A stretch of 64,000 bases of DNA from Zerene cesonia (lineage: Eukaryota > Arthropoda > Insecta > Lepidoptera > Pieridae): positions 9,542,002 to 9,606,001 of the forward strand of contig NC_052102.1 in NCBI RefSeq assembly GCF_012273895.1, written 5' to 3'. The translations under genes were made by a program, and so were the position numbers. The notes below the pieces were generated by a model. It made no database searches. It saw nothing but the letters and a program-made list of their open reading frames with translations, and had not been told where the DNA came from. Shown here piece after piece: positions 57,188-64,000 of the stretch; positions within the stretch are counted from its first letter, which is position 1; every line of letters starts with the position of its first letter.

Positions 57188-57361
57188 TCTCTACTAATTT
57201 TATAAAGAAGTGAAGTGTGTGAATTTGTGAGTTAATGGCGTTGTTATCTCTGGATCCATTGAACCGATTTTAAATATTATTTTTTCATTAAACTAGCCAC
57301 GTTATCTGTCTGTCATAGGCTATATTATAATTTGTATTTATTCGGGCGGAGTCGGGACGAG
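57188..57361 (+). mobile_element. Helitron-like element, family H
   Basis: TCTCTACTAATTTTATAAAG start, GATCCATTGAACCGATTTTA body, GCCACGTTATCTGTCTGTCA, and end CGGGCGGAGTCGGGACGAGA. The 3' CTAGT has mutated away. Confidence 0.6.
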
Positions 57362-58361
57362 AAGATTTTTTGTGTTCATTGTATTTGTATCTGTTCAAGT
57401 GTTTGTAAAGTTCGTAAATTAATTCCGTTTGCGAATTCTTAGATGTTATGATTATACATTTATTGCAGTATTACTTTAACTATTTCTTACCTTGGATTTT
57501 TTGTTTTATTCCTGAGGCAGCGAAGCGAAATAATCATAAAATATGATTTCATTCGTACTTTTAGCATCACGGTAGGTAAAACTTGGATTATTCAAAAGTA
57601 TATAGGTATATTAAATTATATTTAACATGAAAAGTGTGTGATGAATTCTTAATATTTTATTTTCCCATTCAGTTCCAACATTCATACTTATAAACATTAT
57701 ACGTAATAGTGTAATAAACTTGGGTTGCGTTTTCCTTATATTATCGATTTACTGTATCCATTATGTTTGAGTTATTAAATGGCATTCAGTGTATAACAAG
57801 ACATATACGCAATAATACGATACTGAAAATTATACATATAATTATTACGCAGCAATGGGCAAAAACAATAACATATGCAAGAAGTTTAATTTAAATTATA
57901 ACCTTAAATACTTTTATGATTAAGAACCTTAATCCATAGAGGTTTGTTGAAGTGTATTTTACGTCAGAATAAATAATTTTTAAAATAAATCGTGTCTTAA
58001 ATCTATATTATCGTTTAGTAATTATTATTAAACTCGTTTTTAATCCGTTAAAATGTATACTAAAACCCTCATAAGCTAACATTCCGTCTTCCAATCAAAA
58101 CCGACGTAGTTTCAGACGAAATAGTTCGGAAAAAATTAATTCAATGGAACAATGCAACCTAAATATGAAGTGCTTATACGTTGATAGATGAGACGTGGCC
58201 TCGCTGGGAGGATACGGGTAATCTGGCCGCCATTATGTGCAAATTGAACGCAATTACAATGTTTTATACGCTTGCGGATTGTTCTCAGATGTATTCCGAG
58301 ATTCTGGACCGCGTTTCAGTGGATGTTTGCAATTGAATGTGATGATGCGTTTTGTGTTTAG
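57362..58361. other. AT-rich DNA; GC-richer end
   Basis: 58195-58325 is GC-richer (TGGCCTCGCTGGGAGGATAC, CTGGCCGCCATTATGTGC, with a Pleiohomeotic/YY1-like GCCATTAT). No open frame or repeat was recognised there. Confidence 0.4.
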
Positions 58362-58640
58362 AAATTAAAGAATTTTTAACGGATTTTAAAAGCGATTTAT
58401 TCATAATATTATAAACGTTTCGAACACTTAACAGCGAGCGTGGTCACGGGGAGACTTGTGTTTATTGTTGCGGGGGTGATTAGTTGCGGTTGAGGAAGAG
58501 AGAAAGAAAAGGCGTTTGTTTTAGGCATTGGGTGGTGTAGATAGGGAAAAGTGGCGTGCTCTGGGGGATGCGTAAGTCCAGTAGTTGAGGGGGATAGGCT
58601 GAAGCGAGTGAGTGAGTGAGTGAGATGAATGAGGAAAGAA
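58362..58640 (+). mobile_element. Element E, extended form with purine-rich segment
   Basis: AGAAATTAAAGAATTTTTAA start, TTTCGAACACTTAACAGCGA and GCGTGGTCACGGGGAG core, then a purine-rich stretch (GTTGAGGAAGAGAGAAAGAA and on) ending in GAGTGAGTGAGTGAGTGAG at 58605-58624. This shows the family has a longer version than those at 2847 and 41160. The right end is not defined. Confidence 0.6.
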
Positions 58641-58935
58641 AGAACGACAATGTGATTATTTTAATGATATTCTATACAGTAAGTTTATTAATAAGATAAA
58701 CATAAAGAAGAAATATATTAATGATAATTTTAGCATAGACATGGGGTCTGTACAGCATGAAAACATAAAAGAGTGATTATCTGGGTGTTATCGCTGTGAT
58801 TTAATGTGATGTAAATACATCACGGCACCGGTTTCCAGTGGGCTCTCTTCATCAGTTAAGAATCAGTCATCAGTAGGTTTGATAGTCGTGCTTGAGGTGA
58901 TAGTAGCGTGTTTTTGTCTAGATGTACTGATAATG
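58641..58935. other. AT-rich DNA, no feature identified
   Basis: Nothing recognised. Confidence 0.4.
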
Positions 58936-59070
58936 ATATAAATATGAAGAGCGTGTTTGTTTGTTTAAACGCCCTTACAAAATGCTGGACCGATTTTGAA
59001 ATATTTCTATTGTTGGATATGGACAAACCTGAATACTATGGTCTATAGACGAAGCCGGGACTGGCTATTA
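58936..59070 (+). mobile_element. Degenerate Helitron-like element, family H
   Basis: ATGAAGAGCGTGTTTGTTTG, AAAATGCTGGACCGATTTTG and GACGAAGCCGGGACTGGCTA in family order; terminal CTAGT lost. Confidence 0.5.
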
Positions 59071-59236
59071 AAGGATGTGAATAATATTAATATATTTGTA
59101 TTTATTTAATTTATTCTTATTGCTTATAAAAACTTTTCATAGCATATGTAGGTACAAATAATGGTATACTAATATATTATGTATTTAGATAAATGTGCAA
59201 GAAAATATAGTAAATATTAATTTAAGCGAATGGATA

Positions 59237-59439
59237 GTATTTTCTTGTGTTTGATATTGCGCGAGTATTATACATTTAGGAATTAAAGACTTTTTAGCAG
59301 ATTTTAAACACGATTTATTCATTATATTATTAACTCGACATTTCGAACCCTTTACAGCGAGCGTGGTCACGGGGAGAACATCGGGTTAGTATATAATGAA
59401 TAAATCGCGTTTAAAATCCGTTAAAAAGTCTTTAATTCC
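59237..59439 (-). mobile_element. Palindromic element E, long form, 10-bp target duplication
   Basis: CGAATGGATA occurs at 59227-59236 and 59440-59449. Inverted arms at 59279-59336 and 59383-59439 contain GACTTTTTA and TTTTAAAC blocks; the core has TTTCGAACCCTTTACAGCGA and GTGGTCACGGGGAGA. The outer arm TTTTCTTGTGTTTGATATTG lies on the left only. Confidence 0.78.
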
Positions 59440-59456
59440 CGAATGGATAATATTTT

Positions 59457-61881
59457 AATGATTTGTGCTGCTCAAGACGACGACATGACATGGCAAATTA
59501 ACCCTTACCTCATTAGATTGTAGACGCATAATGAAATGTATTTCGAATAAGGATCTAATTTATATTTTATACTTACATCTGAAAGGATAAGTCGTATTCA
59601 CGCAAATAACTATCAGGACATTTCTTTGATAATACCGTAAAAACATATCTTGCGCGTTCAACTAAAAGATTCCAGTGTCGCAGTTTCTTAGAATGTTTTT
59701 TTCTACACCTCAATAAATACTTGAAGAGGAAATTCCGAGCCTAGGCAGGATTCGCGTGCCTACCGCCTATGTGTATGTACACACTAGAGAGTAGAGAACA
59801 CATACTATTCGACAGTTACTGATAAATAATTAATATCTATTGATTTGTTTGCTATATAAATTAAAATTTCAGTTCCATTATCAATTACAAACTTGTTTTT
59901 GTAGAAAAGAATTGTACAAAATACGTAATACGCTGAATAAATATCGCTGTATTTTTATAAAACTGTTGCATATCTTATAGAATATAATTATTGTTTCGCT
60001 TTATTTAACATGAACTTTACTGCGTATTATCAAGTACAATATTAAACAAGTTTTATTGAAATTTATGTTTATTCAACAGCGGAACAAGATAAAAAAGCAA
60101 TAGCAGTTGCTACAGGGAACTTGTATGTCTGTTTGGACCCCAGAAGTGTGTTGCCAAGTGAAACTCGTTGCAACGAATAATAGTGTTGCGTATTTTAATG
60201 GACAAACAAACAAAGCGCAGAGCCCTTGCGCGTTCTTAAACAACCAATTATTCTTTAGTAACACTCTTGTTCGACTCATAGACAAGACATTTTTACTATA
60301 ACGCGGATAATTGGGCATCGGCTTATATCACAAGCATAATCACAGCGCAAGCGACAGTCGTTAGTGTGACCTTAGCATTAAGGTATAGTTTTATAATGAA
60401 TTAGCAATGAATTCTCATTATTTGCCTGTCGGCAAGCTTCCGTTTTCCATTACTTAAAGAGCATACGGGTTGTATCTCCATGATTAGTTTTTCTATTATT
60501 AATTGTAAACGCTAAATATAGTCGCGTAATAAACGTTGAATTCGTAATCGCGTGCGCTGCGTGTCTGTTTGTTTATCGAGCAGCCGTCGCATCTGTATAG
60601 TGATATAATTTTAGATAATGTACAGTTTAATGCGCTTTCGGATTGATTTATTTTGGCAAATACGGTAGTTAACTTTGAATTCGCGGTCTCACTAATCTAT
60701 TGAGAAAATAAAGTAAAGAAATTGATATTTTATTTTATTTATTTAATTAAGTACCGATAGAACTTTTTCAATATAAATTGAACAATTTAATTATTAAGAG
60801 GCAATGTAATATACATCAGGGCTACTTTTGAAAAAATGGTGATCGTTTTAAATTTTAGAGAATGTTATAATTTTATTTGAAAAATACATTAATTCATTAT
60901 GTTTCTATAGCATGAGATATCTCAATACGATCAATCTTTCATCAATTGAGAAACAAACCATAATATATTCGAACGTAGAAATGAAAAATAGCCATTAATT
61001 TATAATAATATATTAATTACGATAGTTATATGGCACTTGACATGAAGCGAATGGCTACTAAATAATTCATTTCATTTCACAGTGCATACTTATGTACTAA
61101 ACTGCAATAATTAAGGAGTTAAATTATTATCGCGATGAAAGCTTTTATGGCGCTACAAATCAGTTGGATGCAAGAAAATTTAATAACTGCATTGCACATT
61201 TTCCAATTATAATTTCAGGAATTCAATTTATTGCCCATTGAAGTAGTATAATGTTAATTTTATATTATTAATTGAAAGGTGTATATAATATTTTTCAATA
61301 AGTGATCAATATAAAGATACAAGAGCATTTAAATAATATTATAATCCATGTAGTTTAATGTATTTTAGTCGTACTGGAAAATGTTATATACTTTCCTACC
61401 TATTTCATATAGTAGTTTTTTTTTGTAATTATCTCTCATGAACATTAGATAGACACGAAAAGAAAATATATGATACGAAACGAACTTTTCAATGTTAATA
61501 AATAGTAGTTTTGTATAATTTATACAGTATTCGTTATGAGTTGAGATTGCGCGTAATTGCTACAATAAATTGACGACACGACTGTAAGCGAGTGTAACCG
61601 CACGCAAACATAGTGTATTTTATTTGATTATAAATACATCATTTTGTTTTTTAGCTTGAAAATTACAGGTTATTAGAAGAAATACAGCAATAATGTGATT
61701 GTATTTATTATTTAACCCTGAACTACAGAAAGAGGAGTAGGTTTTTGAAATTTATTTATTATATTTGTTTATTTATTATTATGTATCGCAAGTATACTAT
61801 CACAGTCATGTCCCATGTGCCCGTGATATAAGAATGTCATTAAAACCAGGAGGGCTATCGAGACGTCTTGAAACAGTACTA
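59457..61881. other. Long AT-rich stretch, no feature identified
   Basis: Overlapping frames at 60073-60318 on both strands and a CpG-richer patch at 60545-60600 were examined and not recognised. The stretch is nearly free of the repeats that fill the rest of the window. Confidence 0.45.
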
Positions 61882-62077
61882 CAATTTTAAGGGAAAGGGG
61901 AAAGGATTGGTGACTGAAAAAAGGATTGGGCTGGGAAGGGTGAGGAAAATGAAACGGGCCTCCGGCTCGCCCACTCACCGTACGAAATACAGCAGCTGTT
62001 ATTTCACGCCGGTCTTCTGTGGCTGTGTGGCTCTTCCCCGGTACGAGCTGACCCAATTCGTGCCGAAGCGTGCTCGA
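61882..62077 (-). mobile_element. A-tailed element, family D (5' two-thirds)
   Basis: GGATTGGGCTGGGAAGGGTG, GCCTCCGGCTCGCCCACTCA, CACGCCGGTCTTCTGTGG and CCGAAGCGTGCTCGAC in order. The part with the hairpin and A tail is missing. Confidence 0.65.
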
Positions 62078-62424
62078 CGTTAAACGACGTTAGACGTCCC
62101 CCATTAAAACGTTTGTTTCTATCATGATGTAAATAAATATTTTTTGTATCGCCATTTTCAGCGTAAATATCCTAGTGTAAACGCTATCAAAAGCCCTAAA
62201 CAAACCCTCTCGCAATCTCCAAGTTGAGCAGCAATTTACATATGACACCCTAAAATATATATAATAAGACACAATGAGATGTAATTGCCTTCAGGATTCG
62301 GTGTTGCTACGTCGCGAGATTTGTTGATTGTATACGAGCAATTGTGAGTTTCAATTTCATGTATTTACCTCATTTGCGCCATGAATACGTTCGTTATGTC
62401 TACACTTATCGCTATATCTTCTAG

Positions 62425-62652
62425 AAATTAAAGATTTATTTACGGATTTTAAACGAGATTTATTCATTACTGGCTTTTGCCCGCGTTAGATCGGAGTAGT
62501 TTGTCGTGGGCGAAGCATGAATTAAATTAAGAAGTTATAGAGGGTTCTACATAAACTACAATTAGTGGTTTCTGGCTGTGAGAAAGGACATACGAGATGT
62601 AATACTTTGCGATTTAAATCGCGTTTTTAATCAGTTAAAAATTTATTGATCG
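62425..62652 (+). mobile_element. Element E split by a Helitron-end remnant
   Basis: AGAAATTAAAGATTTATTTA and GATTTATTCATT on the left and ATTTAAATCGCGTTTTTAAT on the right are the family arms. Between them ACTGGCTTTTGCCCGCGTT and GTGGGCGAAGCATG look like pieces of Helitron-type termini, so the interior is not the E core. Confidence 0.5.
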
Positions 62653-62689
62653 AATGCGTAAGATGTTTTTTTTTTATTTTTGGGTGTAT

Positions 62690-62955
62690 ACATACCCAAC
62701 AGGTAAAACTGAATTCACCTTCTAAGACATCACTGTCCGTCTGTTGTTCGCCCGTGCACCCGTCTGTCTGTCTGTTTGTCTGTCACCAGACTCATAGTGA
62801 AAGAGTTAAAATTTTCAGAGATGATGTATTTATTTTGGCGCTATAACAAGGATTTATAAAAAATAAAATCGAGGTTAGAGCAACGGTGGGCGCGGCCATA
62901 AATTGGATGGGTGATCAATTTTGTTTATAGGTACTGTACCTTCGCACTTAGCCAA
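62690..62955 (+). repeat. Interspersed repeat K
   Basis: GTCTGTCTGTCTGTTTGTCT at 62762-62781, GGCGCGGCCATAAATTGGAT, GGGTGATCAATTTTGTTTAT and TTCGCACTTAGCCAATTTTA follow the family order of the copy at 54417. The start is diverged. Confidence 0.55.
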
Positions 62956-63270
62956 TTTTATTATTATTTAGGCAACTTACGATATAACAAATTCATGAAT
63001 AAAATATCATACATCCAAGCGATAAATAATTAAAGCAAGTAATAACAATATTATTCCCGTTTTAAAGTAATACTACAAATGCTAATTGAAATAGTCGACA
63101 GATTTATTGTTTTCAACATTACTCCCCTAACATTCCTTTGACAGTTATTGCTTCAAGTTCATGAAATGCTGTAAATCATTGGTAGGTACAGCAATTTGTT
63201 AACTTTGAAGGCCTATTTGTATTCTGGACCTATAATGGGTGGATATTTCATGATGGTATACTTGGTATAG
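62956..63270. other. AT-rich DNA, no feature identified
   Basis: Nothing recognised. Confidence 0.45.
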
Positions 63271-63520
63271 TTGGACTGCGAGGAGTTTAATATCTTGGAC
63301 TTCATTCAGTTGGACGTTCGAGACCCGACGAGCGTGTGAGAAGACATTTATTTTTCAATTCTGTACCTTATTCATATCACCACTGCTGGAACGGTGGAAA
63401 CGGTGGAAAACATCATTAGGATATCGGCATGTCCAAGAATTCAAATTTAAACGACATGTGATATCTGCTAACCCGCACTTGGCCATTATGGTGGATTATG
63501 GCCTGAACTTTCGTTGAATT
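63271..63520 (+). mobile_element. Degenerate tRNA-derived SINE
   Basis: B box GACGTTCGAGACCCGACGAG, then TATCACCACTGCTGGAACGG (with ACGGTGGAAACGGTGGAAA duplicated), CGACATGTGATATCTGCTAA and TGGCCATTATGGTGGATTAT. The A box is barely visible and the GATG tail is gone. The oldest-looking SINE here. Confidence 0.65.
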
Positions 63521-64000
63521 AGACGCGAAAATTTTTCATTTAGATAAAAAAAAAAATACGGATTTACAATGCGTTTTAAAACAGAAAGCAAGTCTTCTAA
63601 TCTAAATTAGTTTCGCTGTTCGTAAATAATTGAGAAATATATTAGTGACTTCGTGACACAAATTCATACTTCACGGTAAATGGCGAAGTGTTTTTGTATA
63701 AACTTATATACGTACATTGACTTGCAAAATGTATTTCCATTATTATGAAGTTGATTCCCTCGCGTCTTGACTTGGAAAGTGAAATCGCTCAAGGTGAACT
63801 TAACAACTTTACAACTTTACAAGTCGAAGTTCGATGTTGTGTTAAAAACGATTTATCACATTTCATACTCCACGGAGATTCGGGGATGGAATATTTGACT
63901 ATAGAGTTTATGTATCCCTCAATCGATTGAGTTTGAATAAACAGTGAAGTATGGGGAGGTATGCCGACTGGATCTACGTATGTGATTTCTGGGAGGATTC
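63521..64000. other. Mostly unique DNA; weak open frame
   Basis: A plus-strand ATG frame at 63745-63930 (61 codons, ending before GAATAAACAG) is mildly protein-like but unrecognised; AATAAA follows the stop by under 15 nt. Could be chance. Confidence 0.25.

Noticed and set aside
60073..60318. Overlapping frames on both strands
   Set aside because: No domain; frames on both strands of the same DNA suggest chance.

Overview
The window looks like 64 kb of moth or butterfly (Lepidoptera) nuclear DNA. It is AT-rich and holds no complete protein-coding gene. It is packed with short interspersed elements I recognise from lepidopteran genomes: Helitron-type elements ending in CTAGT after a GC-rich hairpin, a tRNA-headed SINE with a GATG tail, (GTCY)n-bearing elements, and A-tailed elements of about 300 bp. 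The species cannot be named from this sequence. Longer open frames carry no domain I recognise, and those of 350 to 390 codons exist only because they cross runs of N.

Layout. 1-7 kb: AT-rich DNA with a Helitron, a SINE tail, one A-tailed element, a palindromic element and a LINE 3' end. 7-18 kb: Helitrons, two full SINEs and several stop-free stretches that could be exons (7947-8132, 8885-9211, 15180-15332, 17396-17609). 18.6-26.3 kb: three gaps of exactly 1000 N, each with Helitron sequence at one edge; between the last two lies a 1287-bp AT-rich island without the usual repeats. 26-52 kb: dense Helitron and A-tailed insertions, including a Helitron-end dimer (39727-39983), a TA-flanked MITE (43081-43240) and a complete palindromic element with target duplication (41160-41356). 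52.2-52.6 kb: a CpG-rich block with two E-boxes, an initiator-like motif and a strong splice donor, the best promoter/first-exon candidate. 53-64 kb: an (AT)n tract, more repeats and long empty AT-rich stretches, as expected of a long intron or intergenic DNA.

The clearest mechanistic evidence is in target-site duplications. Three SINE insertions carry 9 to 13 bp duplications, and three members of the palindromic family carry 10 to 13 bp duplications. The latter suggests the family inserts by target-primed reverse transcription rather than as a cut-and-paste MITE. It also carries a CGAAACGTCGGG core that resembles the 3' half of Penelope-type hammerhead ribozymes. Family names are from recognition, not from a database search. 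Strand for Helitrons is set so that CTAGT is the 3' end; for SINEs and A-tailed elements it is set by the 3' tail.
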